In this document: positions 48,470 through 60,171 of the stretch, piece after piece
How the letters are laid out: each line of letters opens with the position of its first letter
How positions within the stretch are numbered: position 1 is the stretch's first letter
Assembly: GCA_016808115.1 (NCBI GenBank)
Contig: JAEQBH010000287.1
Coordinates: 992,001 to 1,056,000, forward strand
DNA from: Tetrastigma voinierianum
Lineage: Eukaryota; Streptophyta; Magnoliopsida; Vitales; Vitaceae
Direction of reading: 5' to 3'
Length of the DNA stretch: 64,000 bases
Translations under genes and position numbers: made by a program
The notes under the pieces: model-generated
Told to the model about the DNA's origin: nothing
The model's input: only the letters and a program-made list of their open reading frames with translations
Databases searched by the model: none

Positions 48470-50986
48470 AAAAACAGAGTAAATAGCAATTGTAAATGTG
48501 AAAGGAAAATGAGTTATAAGATGTAACATTATATAGCAAATGAGAATGATTGAATCCAAAAACAAACCTGAAAGTTTTAAAAGGGCAAATTTCGGTAGCT
48601 TATAAACAGTAATCTGGTATCATCGTGATAAAGAATGGGTGGTCAAGAGTAATATATGAGTATAATTTAAACGCAAATATAGGAATATATTTTAAAAGAT
48701 AATAGAGTAATTTGTCCAAAAAAGATTTTATGTCAAACAAAGTCTTATGAGAATAATTATCTTTGTATCCACATTTGCCCAGAATTATTTATTGGTTAAA
48801 AAACCCATATTTGTGATATTTTGAGAGAAAGAGGCTAGGGCTTGGAGAAGAAGTGATTTTGGTGTGATCTCTTTCCATTCATTGCTTCTGAATGATCAAG
48901 CATCTTGGGTGAAGAAGATTCGAAGGGATTTAAAGGTAAGAACCAAACCCTAGATTTCTTTAAATGATGTTTGGGTTAGAAAACCCTAATCCATCCATGG
49001 GTTTTGCCCATGGTTGGTTTAAGATGATATTAGGATGCCTTTGGGAGTGATTCCCATGATTTGTTTTGATTTTTGAGGATTTTTGGTGAAAATCAGCAGG
49101 AGCAAAGAGAAAATCGGCAAAACTGCCCCTTTCAATCGCACCGGTGGGCTAACCTCAGAAGGGCATACCTTACGTCGCAGCTTCGAGGGCCGCCGCAGAG
49201 AGTCAGCGGGCCAAAAGGCCCCTCCCCTCGGCTAATGCGCTTGGCGCGAGATAGCTTTGCCAGCCGCCGTGACGTAGACACTATTCACAGAGGCAAAATT
49301 TTTGAATTTTTGTTTCGAAAGTCTCGTATTCGTACACTGATAGTTTAAGGACCCTAATGAATGATTAATGGGGGTTCAAATAAGGATGAAACGAAGTGAA
49401 AAACGTACTGTACCTCGTCGCCTCGGTGAAGCGAGTTCGTCTTTGGGCAGACTTAGTGTCTTAACCCAAGACCGTTAACGAAGATAAATTTGTAATTCAC
49501 TAAAAATGTTTAATAATTGTTTATCTACTAAGAGTGGCGTAATTGTTATCGGGATTGGGTGGATAGGTGAGGATCACCTAACCTAGACCGAGATCGCGGA
49601 AGGAAACGACAGCCAATAGCTTCGGCTTGCTCATTGACCTCATTCTTATTCATCGTGGCTTTATAGTATACCAAATAAATATGAAATGATTATATGGAAT
49701 GAGTATATCTTTTGAAATAATATTATGAAAGTGCATATGGATTTGAAAATGATATTTGGAAATGTTTGACAATTAATCGTGATGCGACTGATTAATTGAA
49801 TTGTAAATCCAATTGGTCAATTCTGACATCTTGAATTGAATCATCACACCGAATCCACCAACATGGTGGATTCAACTCAACCGATCCGCCATGAAGGCAA
49901 CCCGAAGTCAGCTCCAATGTCCCACTTTGGTGGGATGCGTACAATCGAAGATCCGTCATGATGGTGTATGGTATTGAAGAAATGCCCACTTGGCGGGATA
50001 CTGTTCCATATTCTGCCTCATAGTATGACATTTCTAGATACCACACTGGGTGCACCAATCAGCATCCGATTACGATGGGAGACTGAATTGTGAAATGTGT
50101 GCTAACATTACCTAATGATAAAAGACTCGATTCACCAAACGGGATCCGTCATGAATGGAAATATAGACAAGTGAAATAAGAAACTTTTGATGAAAAATGA
50201 GATTTGTAAACCAACACGCCCTTAAGAGTATATTACAATCTCATGATTTGAGTTAAATGATTTGTTGCATGTGGAATTGCACATTTTGATATGATCAATG
50301 ATTTAAGTAAATTGAAAGCATGTGAAGATGCATATTTGATAAGATCAATGATTTGAAAAGTGAAAGCATGTGAAAGTGAAAGCACGAGTATTGATGATAT
50401 AAAAGGCATGATAAATGCATGTCATGTTAAACTGAAAATTGGAATAGAATTGTATAGAACCACTAAGCATGAAAATGCTTAGCGTATAGTTTTATCTATA
50501 CTGTGTTTCGAGTAAACAGAAAGGTAAGACTTCAAGAAGCCAGAAGTCATAGAGAAAGTTATACAGAGTAAGTATATACCTTGCCATATGCATATCATTC
50601 CTTTTTGAACATGTGACATTTTGTGAACAAAAGAGTTGAACTCTGAACTAATGTTTTGTATATGATTTTGTAAAGGCATGATATGCCATTTTGTAAACAA
50701 ATTGTTTAAGAGTAAATGTTTATGGGCCTACCATTTGAAAATGCTTCCGCGTAATAAGAACTCTAAAATGAAATGACGTAAATAAAACATTTTGATAAGA
50801 TAAATAAAAACGGTCGGAATAAACTGGGCTCCGGTTCAGATCCGCCATTTTGGTCGGGCCGGGGATTCGGGTCGCAACATTTTTGAAAAAGAAAATTTAA
50901 TAAAATGGTAAATAAAAAGAATTAAATGAGCATCTCGAAACCTGTTAGGATCAGCCAATCGGGTGGGACCGCAAAGGGGTGCTACA

Positions 50987-51254
50987 GTCTCTTACATTGT
51001 TGATCCGATACTGAAGTATTGGGATAATGATGGAGCCATTGCAAAAACACAAGGAACCACGGTCTCATCAATAGTCTAAACACGTACTCAGGAGATAACA
51101 TTTGATAAGAGAGATCATTGGCAGAAATGATGTAAAGATAGAGAAAATACCCATCGGGACGTAATATCGCCGATCCTTTCGACTCAAGACACTTCCCTGT
51201 GCACTAATCACACGTTCTTGCCTATGGTATGAGATATAAGGGCTATTGGCTTTA
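50987..51254 (+). pseudogene. Copia RNase H end (element E)
   Basis: It resumes with SYIVDPILKYWDNDGAIAKT; DNDGAI is the copia RNase H block with a catalytic Asp. It continues with 'HVLRRYHLIREII' (after shifts) and 'IADPFT' near 51165. The stop falls before the polypurine tract. Confidence 0.87.
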
Positions 51255-51269
51255 GTGCAAGTGGGAGTT
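51255..51269 (+). other. Copia polypurine tract
   Basis: GTGCAAGTGGGAGTT directly precedes the LTR start; AAGTGGGAG is the usual copia tract. Confidence 0.85.
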
Positions 51270-53002
51270 TGTTAGAGAAATGCTCTAAAGGCAATCACCA
51301 TCAGCACTTATTGTATGCACAACATATTATTTAATATGAAAGGCCTCTTCATTAATTTAATATTCATACGTTGAATTGATATAGGTCTTTAATCGAATTA
51401 ATGAAGTCCATGATACATAACATAGCATGAAGGGATCAATGATAATAAGATTCCTATCGTGTGCAATTATGTTAGTGTCTAAATTATCCCTGATCATAGA
51501 TCAACGAGACCGGAACATTGTCATCCCACGCACCAGCATATGTCATACTCCTCGATTGGATAAAGGTATCTTATAAATTGTGACTATGAGTTGATCAGAG
51601 TTGACATGTGGATGCTTGCTAAGAGTAGCTATATATCGTAGACTGTCATGAGACAATCATATGGACTGTATCTATTTAAATGTAGATGACGGCCTTATCA
51701 TAACACGATGCAAATATCCTTAGACTCTCGAGGTGCTTAAGTATATCTTGGATGTCGATTCTCAGATTTCTTGGACCTCAATCCATGTTGCTTCTAGAGA
51801 TCGCTGGGATGAGGATCAGGCATAGTTTCCGAGGTGTTCGAAGGTAATCAGCAGCTCAACATAGCCCATCACCCTACCGAGGGAGGCATACCTAAGGCCT
51901 CTTATTGGAATCATTACTTTGGAATCTCTGGCCAGAGTGAAAATGCTATGAGGAATGTCTTCAAGTGCATAGCTGATGAGTGATGAATCTAGGGACAAGA
52001 TCAAATATCACTTGGGCTAGGTTTGGCATACAGCGCCTGGGAGCGCCATTATCGCTTCCCCTATGCTTTGGAACCAATATAGATTGGTGAAGTTATCTAA
52101 TTGCACCGTATTTTGTCTATGGGAAGGGTATTAGCTAGACCACGATCTCCGGGGTCAATAGGGGGTCATGATGTGTTGCTAGATGCCGCTCTTGACTTGC
52201 TTGATTCAATAGTTGAATCAAGTGGCCAACATAACCGGAACCTAGTGGGTCACACACTTAGAAGAGTGTGGGGCTGATATGAAAAGGATTTGGATGTTAT
52301 CCAAATATAACAGAGTTTATTCTCGAGAATGGATTATCATGGGATCGGGTGAGAATCCTGCCCAAAGATCCCACTTAGAGAAATAACAAAGCCAGCCCTG
52401 CCTCGCTTAGTCAGGATGGAACACTCCACATAACAAATGGGGATGCTGCAGCCTATCAATACGCCAAGGTGAGGAGTATTTTGGTCATTTAATAGGTTAG
52501 GGTTTTCCTATAAAAGGAACATTATGGAAAACCCTGAAAAGACTTTTGAAGAGTTCATGAGACAAACCCATTTTGTTCTCTCATCTCTAAGAAAGTGTTC
52601 TAGGGTTTGAAAAACCGGGGTTTTTAGCTTCCTCTTCGGATCGAGACTTAGCATTGAGACCCTTTGCGAGACTGTTGCCTTGGAGGTTGTTGCTTCACTC
52701 TTCGTATGGATACCGTTAAAGGCGAACCTAGGACTTGGTTCTCTTCGATCTAAAGCTGCCCCGACCACTAGCTCGGTTTTGAAATTGGCATAAGGTAATC
52801 CTACACCTTTCTCATTGTTGTAGAACCGGATTTGATGCTATAAGGGGTCCTTGTATGGGAATTGTTTTTGTTTTTCTGCTAGCTTGGCATGTGTTTCCAC
52901 CCACAAAACCCTACATATACTACCTTGCTCTTGGACAAATCCAGGATTCATGTCCTTTATAGTGCTTATTCTTGAACCTACTGCAAACCGATAATTATAA
53001 CA
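51270..53002 (+). repeat. 3' LTR of copia element E
   Basis: It starts TGTTAGAGAAATGCTC. The end is placed at TTATAACA (53002) because it mirrors the start, but this is uncertain; the 5' LTR is outside the window and cannot be compared. No ORF in it is supported. TATA box at 52508. Confidence 0.7.
52508..52518 (+). promoter_or_regulatory. TATA box in copia LTR
   Basis: CCTATAAAAGG is followed by a plausible leader with 'ttcatgagacaaacccattttg'. Confidence 0.6.
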
Positions 53003-53419
53003 TTGATTTTATTCCTAGTGTTATTTCTACATTGAAATCTCTGATTCTTTGTGTTTAGATTTTATTTAATTAAAGAGAATTTTACTAAAATTTTCATTAC
53101 AGTTTTGTTAGATATTTCACAAATCATAGAATGCAGTATTTCAAATATTTGTTTTCTTAAGTAGTAGGGGTAGTTGATTCTTAGACTTTCTCATCAATCC
53201 TTGTGGGAATGATATCTTGACTTACAATATACTTTATTACTTGTATGACCTATGCACTTGCAGTGATTTAGACCATACATAATTTTAAACATAGTATTAT
53301 ACTTAGCAGTAGAAAACAGTTTTCACATATTTTTAGTCAGTATACAAGTTTTTGGCATTACTTCCAGGGATTGAACACAGTCTTTGGTAGTAGTGTTTCA
53401 AAAATTTGGTATCTTAGAT
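53003..53419 (+). repeat. Gypsy LTR end fragment with decayed primer site
   Basis: 53190-53290 ('ccttgtgggaatgatatc', 'ttattacttgtatgacc', 'gcacttgcag') is the typical LTR tail of an Athila/Tat-like element, and 'aagtttttggcattacttcc' near 53346-53366 is a mutated tRNA-Asp site. The same tail occurs at 56567-56690. The 5' portion of this LTR is missing. Confidence 0.5.
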
Positions 53420-54746
53420 TTGGTCTTAACACGACACAAACAAGAAGAAGGCAAAGAAAGTTTGTCCTAAGAAGATGCTCCATTTTTTTGAGTCTAGCTA
53501 GACTCTACCAACTACGGATGGGTTGGTAATTCTCTCCTTCATCCTTTTATAACAGGCGATAATTGTGCTCAATAAGCAACTTGAGCAAATAGTCTTCCAA
53601 GATCATTATTTTATTTTATTTTTTTCTTTACAATGATTCCTCTCAATTCATTGTTCAAGTGATGATGTACTCATCCACCCCAAAAGTTAGGGTCATCTTC
53701 TTATTTTTCACTTCCAAATGCATCCCAACCGATAGAGTCATCTCCAGAATAGTCTTTGTAACTTCATCATTTTTCTTTTCATGTGATTCCGGAGAAGTTG
53801 GCTCATCTTCCTTCACAACTAAGGTTTCCAAAATTTGTGCATCATACTCCTCTATTTGAAACTTCTCAAGTTCTTCATTACCCTAAGATGGATCAAGTTC
53901 TTCAAGTGATTTCTTCATTGTAACTTAAGTTTTCTTCTTCTGTATTCACCCCAAGAGTGGATGGCGAACTCTTATGTTTTCCTTCAAAGGACATTGTAGC
54001 CATATTCTCTTATTCTTTCATATATTTTTCCAGTAGTTCTTGTATACTCATACTCTCCTCTTTTTTAGGTTGTTCTTTCTCAAATGAAAGTTGAGTACCA
54101 GAAGTGGTCATTGGAGACATCTCTTATTTCAAGCTCTTGAATGGCGTAGGCTGAATTTGAACATTAGCCCTTATCAATTCCATGAATTGAACTTGAGATG
54201 TTGCACATTCAGCATGAACTCTTTCAATTTCAGTCAAATTTTCTTTTAGACTTGATCTTTGGACTTGTGGAGTATGAAGAGTGGTGTAGCTTGTATTCCA
54301 TGAGGTGTTAGGGCAATGTTAGCAAACCAGATTATAATTGTTCCAATATGGGGTACCTCCATATCGAACTTGTGTCATGTGCATATGTGGGTTCCTCACT
54401 TGATTTGTAACTCTTTGATGATACTCATTGGCCATTTGCCTCATTCTTAATTATTGATTAAGGAGAGCCAATTCATTTGTTAACTCAATGAAATGATCCA
54501 TTGTGATTAAACTGTATACCTTGCTCTCTAAGTAATCTATTTGGCGTTTCTCGTCAGATCGTATTAACTTATTCATTTCACCCTGTCTTCACATGCAGTC
54601 ATATTAACCTCCTGAAACACATAAACAAATAACATCAAAGACTAAGTCACAAGCACTAATGTAAAATGAATAAAAGAAAAAAAATTTAAAAAAATGATTC
54701 AAAGTAATATCTAAGTGCGCTGTTGTCAATATTAACACTAATACTT
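53420..54746 (-). pseudogene. gag C-terminal remnant of gypsy element I
   Basis: On the - strand from about 54565: MNKLIRSDEKRQIDYLESKV, then a Tyr/Asn-rich piece (YGGTPYWNNYN near 54350), a helix-rich acidic part with EESMSIQELLEKYMKE (about 54065-54018), and a Glu-rich tail to about 53640. The part upstream of the gag core and all of pol are absent. The end is marked by a perfect 16-bp palindrome, gagtctagctagactc, at 53490-53505, as in J at 58014. I do not see protease motifs. Confidence 0.55.
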
Positions 54747-54766
54747 CCCCCCGGCAACGACACCAA
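54747..54766 (-). other. Primer-binding site of element I
   Basis: The - strand TGGTGTCGTTGCCGGGGGG follows the LTR end after a short spacer; it is a tRNA-Asp-type site. Confidence 0.75.
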
Positions 54767-54778
54767 AAACTTAACAGA

Positions 54779-55882
54779 TGCAAAATAGGTGTAAGTATTA
54801 AAATGTAGGCCTGTACGCGCAAGTATACAGGTCGAGTTTACGTAGTATAATGGCTAGTCAAGTGTCGTCCCATAAGGAGAAGTGTGTCGAGCAATGAGTT
54901 AATGCTTTAAATATTATTTGGACCTAGAATTGTAATGATTTTCGATTAACCAAAAGAAAAACTAATCCTAAGTTGTTTGCTAAATCAATTGATGAAAACT
55001 AGGGTCTCGATGGATTTTAACATAGATAGATTATTCATTCAGGATATTAAAAGATTCACGTCAAGGAAGCGGAGATCGCACCTTACAGATACTTTCAGAT
55101 GACAGCTTCTGTCCCGCCATGAAAGATCCCATCTCGCTCAACCCTTCACTTTAAGCAAGACAAAGTGAATCCACGCCGCTATTTTCGAATCACACAGTCT
55201 TATTCACCATTAATCCAGTGCCAAAGCCTTTATTCATATCCCTTGAGGTCATCATCTTTCTGATCTATCCCAACAAAGATTTCATCAACAATATTATCAT
55301 GCAAGAATAAAAAGGCGCACAAGGAACGTTTGAAAATAAACAACCGATATACTCAATGAAAACCAGTCAACGTATCGAACTGTTCCAAGTATATGGTGTT
55401 ACCATGTTCCTAAAAACGAACAGGAGGCTTCGGCACAACCATACGATTAGAACTGTTATGCCAGAATAGAAGAAACCAACATATTCTGACCATACTGATT
55501 TCTGAGTAATAATCCTTCACGTTTCAAAACCTTGTTCGTACTCCTGATATGTCCCTCCTGCCAGAGATCCCCGGCCAACCCTTGTCCTCCTCTGCTCCTT
55601 CCGTCCCCAGTGCCCCTTCAGATCCTCTCCCACGCAAAACCCTTCCTAAAGTTCTCCCATAATTCACATGAAATAGATGGGCTTTCTTTTCGTCATGCCG
55701 CAGCGTAGTGCGCGTTCGCTGGTAGCAAACTAATCGCTCACATGCCAAAACTCCTTCTTCGTGAGTTGCGCCGGTCAGAAATTATGCCGAAATTTCTTCT
55801 TGGATTGTAACTTGCATAACTTCTTTGTTCGGACTTCAAATTTGGTGTTCTGCATTATCGGGAAACCTATTGAAGTTTAGAA

Positions 55883-55967
<85 letters not shown>

Positions 55968-56205
55968 TAGTGCCATTTGATTTCATATTACAACTTAAAA
56001 AGTCGTGGAAAATGTAAATGACGCTTTCTTACTGTGGGGTACGTTGATTTTTCCTCATTTTTTGCTCATTTTCTCCAAATTTCATTAAATGGTTGACCTA
56101 ATCACAAAGATAAGCATTTAGAGAATTAGGGCGCTTATTTAATATAAACACTACTAAAAACTAAGTAAAACATAGGGCTAAAATGAATATTTTATATACT
56201 CATCA
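54779..56205 (-). repeat. 5' LTR of element I
   Basis: It starts TGATGAGTATATAAAATATT at 56205 and ends TTTTGCA at 54779. Its start recurs on + at 61600-61678. It contains (TA)n at 55886-55965 and a G+C-richer patch at 55540-55640. The 74-codon ORF there is not supported. Confidence 0.75.
55886..55965. repeat. (TA)n microsatellite in LTR of I
   Basis: About 40 dinucleotide units. Confidence 0.98.
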
Positions 56206-56899
56206 CCCGCCTTAGAAAAATACCACATTCATGGACCTAGTGGTGAGTGAATAGGAAGTTGGTGTGCCAAATTGAGGGGAGGCACGAGAGTGTAAACCTT
56301 ATACCTTGTTCCTTTAACAGACATAAGTACATATTCACTTAACCCATGCTTAATACTTATAAATCAAAATACATCAATCGAGACAATCAGGCCTAGTATC
56401 TTTTACCCTTGAGTTATTTCTTCAATTTTGATTCATTCCTTGCAATTGAGCATTAATCTTTCTTCTGTTTTTAGTTTTTAAAATCTCCATTTTCAAACCG
56501 TTTTATTTGCTTAAATAGTGAGAAGTTCAATTAGTTAAGATACTTGGTGATTCAAGCACCATAGTCCATTCCATGTGGGATAGATATTTGGAATTTCTAG
56601 TCCACTTTATTACTTGTATGACTTGTGCACTTGGGGAGAGAATACGAGTGATGAGGCACTTTTCCATCTAAGTTTTTGAGTGTTTCCAATTATTCGTTTT
56701 CTCTAACCTATAGAAAAAGTAAATAACAATTTTTTTGTTATTGGCAATAACTTGATTGATCAATATTTTGATGAAATTTAGTCTTGTTACTTTAAGCATT
56801 TTGTTTATTTTCTTATTTTCATTTGTTTATTTTTTCTAGCTAATTTACTTCATTTTTTTTGCTTTTGTATTTTTTTTATTGTAAGTGTTGAGCATCAAT

Positions 56900-57517
56900 G
56901 TACAAGGTTGCGGAAGATGAGTTATGCTTTGCATTTGAGAATAAACTTGACACTCTTGCAAAACTCATGGACCAACGAACATCATTTATGCAAGCACAAG
57001 CCTCTATGAGCCAATAAGCTTTTGATTTTGAAGAGGCACATTATCTCAACTACAATGGGGGTCATTTCTTTCAACCCAACAACAATGTTCCAAACTACTA
57101 TCATTTGGGTTGGAGGACATATGAGGATTTCTCCTATGGGAATTCAAGTTTTCAAAGTCAAGAAGGGTTAAGTTCCAACTATGAAGAACAAATGAGGAAC
57201 CATATTTTGAGGAGCAAACTCTTGCCTTGTTGGATGAGACTAAGAAGAGCAATGAAATGCGGTTGTCCAACTTGGAAGCAAACCAAGCTAACACAAATGC
57301 CGTTTTAAAAAACTTGGAAACTCAAATTAGGGATTTGACCCTTACATTAGAGGAGCAATCTTCACTGCCACTCTTGAGCGACATAGAGGATGATGGCATA
57401 TGGGAGTGTGAAAGCGTAACTTTAAGCTTTGAGGAGGAACTTTGGAGCCCGACATTGGTTGAGAAGAAGGACAATGAGCTTGATATTGATGAAGAACCAT
57501 TATTAGAAAAGATGTAA
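56900..57517 (+). pseudogene. gag C-terminal part of J
   Basis: In pieces: FEEAHYLNYNGGHFFQPNNN near 57030-57085, YYHLGWRTYEDFSYGN (57090-57140), then the open frame 57227-57517 with LDETKKSNEMRLSNLEANQA, a coiled coil, and VLKNLETQIRDLTLTLEEQS, the common gag 'LE.QI..L' end helix, followed by an acidic tail ending at 57517. The retrotrans_gag core is missing. - strand ORFs here are shadows. Confidence 0.7.
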
Positions 57518-57539
57518 GTTGAAGAGCAACATCTGGGGA

Positions 57540-57739
57540 TAACAAATGGAAATGTTTTGGTTGGGGTTGACAAGTTCAATTTCGCCATTGATTTTTTTAC
57601 TTTGGGCATGGAAGAGGACCGACAAGTCTCATCTAGAGGAAGACCTTCCATTTCCACAAGTCAAGTATGGATTGATCCTAAACATGGGGAAATGACATTG
57701 CTTGTTGGCAATGAAAAAGTAAAATCCGACCTCTACTAA
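57540..57739 (+). pseudogene. Aspartic protease end fragment of J
   Basis: VGVDKFNFAIDFFTLGMEED, then GRPSISTSQVWIDPKHGEMT and LLVGNEKV correspond to the second half of gypsy proteases (the 'VDFVVLD..ED' and 'LGRPFL.T' blocks). The active-site half with Asp-Ser/Thr-Gly is absent. Confidence 0.7.
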
Positions 57740-58070
57740 AACATGCCACTTACGGATGAGGAAAAGCAGATGTGCATGAGGATATAGAGCTCACTTCCAC
57801 CATTTGTAGAGCATGCACCTATACTTTTTCAAGAGAAGAATCTTGAAAGATTTGGATTAGAAGCCAACTCACTATACACCAAAGAGTTTGCATTTGAGCT
57901 TTTATTGCATATTATGAAGGCAAAGAAGTTCATCCTTGCGAGCAATGAAGATGATGAGGGAGTATTGGCCATGATGGATGAAAGGCCAATCCGAAGCTCT
58001 AAGACTTTTCCAAAGAGTCTAGCTGGACTCTAAAAATAGAGTAGCTTCTTGGGAGGCAACCCAAGCTAAA
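57740..58070 (+). other. Unrecognised coding-like piece and pol-end hairpins of J
   Basis: 57790-58010 is open for part of its length (LASNEDDEGVLAMMDERPIR) without a family I can name. It leads into two hairpins: agagtc-tagctg-gactct (58014-58031) and cttggg-aggcaa-cccaag (58048-58065). The latter is a motif commonly seen just after pol in Athila/Tat-like elements (from memory). Confidence 0.5.
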
Positions 58071-60155
58071 TAAGGATTTCTTAATCTCTTACTTTTTTCT
58101 TTGCTAGTTTTGATTTCATTTTGGAATAATTAGGTGTGTTTGATTTGTTTGTTTTAGTGTGTTTAAATGTAGGTCCAAAATAGGTAAAAGAGCATAAATT
58201 TCGAGTGAAAAGAGGGCTTCCAAGAGGAGGATCCCACCATCATCACCTCCACCACCAAAGGATGAGCATGCACATAGCAAGGGGAGTTTCCAATTCCCCT
58301 AGTTTATTTTACTCACATTATGGACAATGTTTATTTTAAGTTTGGGGGTGTGGTGCATAAATGTACTTTTGGGTGTATCATTGACTCTCTTTTAAGCTTG
58401 TTAGGCCTTTGTTTCGAGTTTTTAGTTTGTTTTGTTATTTTAGTGTGTTTTTCTTTTGAATAACAACTATGATTAGTTTTGACATGCTTGTGGTGCTATA
58501 CATATTGGTTATGAATGATTTAAGCCTTCAAATATATCCTTCATTGAGCATGTCTGAGATCATCACTCTTGTAGCTACCATCAAGTTGTTAAAAATTGAT
58601 CTAAGAGTATGAATAAATTGTGCATATTGCAAAATCCATGTACTCAAAAAATAAAAATATTTGTAAATAGTTGAAAAGTTTTGTTTTTATTTTTGGTTGA
58701 GCTTGTTGTGAGACAACTGTGATGCCTATGATGAATAATGATTGAACTTTTCTTTCACATGGAAAAAATGAGAGATAGATGTGCTTAAAGCATAATGCTT
58801 TGAACTTATAGTTGACTACTTAGCAAAAAGTTCTTATCACTTTCAGCACAAGGCCTAATGTACCCTTGATAGTCAATATTGCTTGGTTTAGAGAAAAATT
58901 AGGTGTACACCATCTATTTTAATCTTTTAAGACTCTAGAATTTGTTCAATTATAGTTTGAGGCGAAATCCTAGGCAACACAACAGTTAGGAAATGATATA
59001 TATAAGCCATCCTTGGATTGGTTGAGCCTTTCTAGCTAACCCTTATGTGCATTGACCCATTGTCACCCAATTTGAATCTTATTAGCCAATTTCTACCTTA
59101 AAAGCCAAAAATGAGCACCTTAAACCTTTTATTGAGTATTCTTCAATAAAAAAACCTTGTTTACCCTCAACATGTTGTTTTCCATGCAATATCATGTGAA
59201 GACATGTAGTGTGAATTAGGATTTTGGATGAAGTGGTTGTGCTATTAATAAAAATCAAAGGAAGTTAGGTGTGAAAAAGAAAGAAAAGAAGAAAAAAGAA
59301 ATAATAAATCAAGGAGGAGTAAGTTTGGCCTCTTAGCCTTCCTACCTTAAGTGATTATGTTCGAGGGGGTGTCTTAACACTTAGAACCCTAAGACCGTCT
59401 GGTTTGGGAGCTGTTGACCTAAAGCTCACTAAGGGTAGGTAGAAAACTTAAAGGGGTTGAAAATTGCACTATACCATACCTTGTAGTTCATAAAAATAAA
59501 AGAATAAAGCTTCTTGGTGATCTTGAAAGGAAGATGAAAATCATACAATTTTGGGGGTTATGTGATGAAAGAGATGCAAAGAACCATGTTTGAGGGAGGC
59601 TAAGATAGATTCAATTGTGTAAAAAACTCAGTTTGTTAAAGGATGGAAAGAAATATTGAAGAAAAAGCAAATAAAGACTTGTTGGGTTAATACAAACCTA
59701 AAATGACCTACTCAACTACCCATTACCTAAGCCATACATTACAAGCTATTGAAGACCTATTTGGTCCTAAGAATTGTGAATTGCCTACATTAATGGAGAA
59801 TGATATGCCCAACAAACCTATGGAGTCTTATGCACTCAACATCATGGGAGCACCATGAGAATAAAAGATCCCCATTCCACTCTAATTCATCTAATTCCAT
59901 ATAAGCTGCAATTGGCTAAATTAGGGAAGACTTCACACACACACTCAAGAACTTTGGTTTAGGTATGATTAACATATGGTCAACCTATTATATTGAAAGA
60001 TGCTATCTCAAAGTCTTCTCCATGTTATATGAAGGTAAGATCCTTGAGGCAAGCATCCTAAAATTTTCTCCTTATCAAGCTCACACATCTTATTTTGTTT
60101 TGTAAAAACATTTTGGGAAATGATTTTGTTCTTTGCTTGAGGACGAACAAAATGT
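58071..60155 (+). other. Non-coding 3' internal region of J
   Basis: No gene. An internal G-tract, 'aagtttgggggtgtgg', lies at 58339-58354, before the terminal one. A block near 59340-59460 ('aaccctaagaccgtctgg', 'gctcactaagggtagg') is reminiscent of the 3' region of the other elements. Confidence 0.55.
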
Positions 60156-60170
60156 TAAGTTTGAGGGTAT
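60156..60170 (+). other. Polypurine tract of J
   Basis: TAAGTTTGAGGGTAT directly before TTGATGAGTAC, following 'gaggacgaacaaaatg', the usual lead-in. Confidence 0.8.
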
Positions 60171-60171
60171 T

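Larger units (their letters stand above)
41667..50986 (+). mobile_element. H2: inverted solo-LTR-like copy, split by F
   Basis: The left piece 41667-41753 and right piece 48470-50986 together are the reverse complement of H1 with extra length (about 2.6 kb). The duplication GTCTC (41662-41666 and 50987-50991) is perfect. The right piece ends GGGGTGCTACA. The leader near 48900-48950 has 'atttaaaggtaagaacc', a possible splice donor. A G+C-rich patch lies at 49130-49290. No ORF is supported; the 91-codon ORF at 49073 spans this G+C patch but lacks a match in H1. Confidence 0.68.

Noticed and set aside
48500..48980. Possible first exon of a host gene with a GGTAAGA splice donor
   Set aside because: The same stretch is in H1, inverted (about 40560-40970), so it is repeat DNA; it may be the element's own leader.
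49073..49348. 91-codon ORF in H2
   Set aside because: Not open in the corresponding part of H1 (around 40240-40400); probably G+C-driven chance.
38862..50986. A single 12 kb DNA transposon with long terminal inverted repeats
   Set aside because: Each H copy has its own target duplication and copia RT codons lie between them, so they are two insertions.
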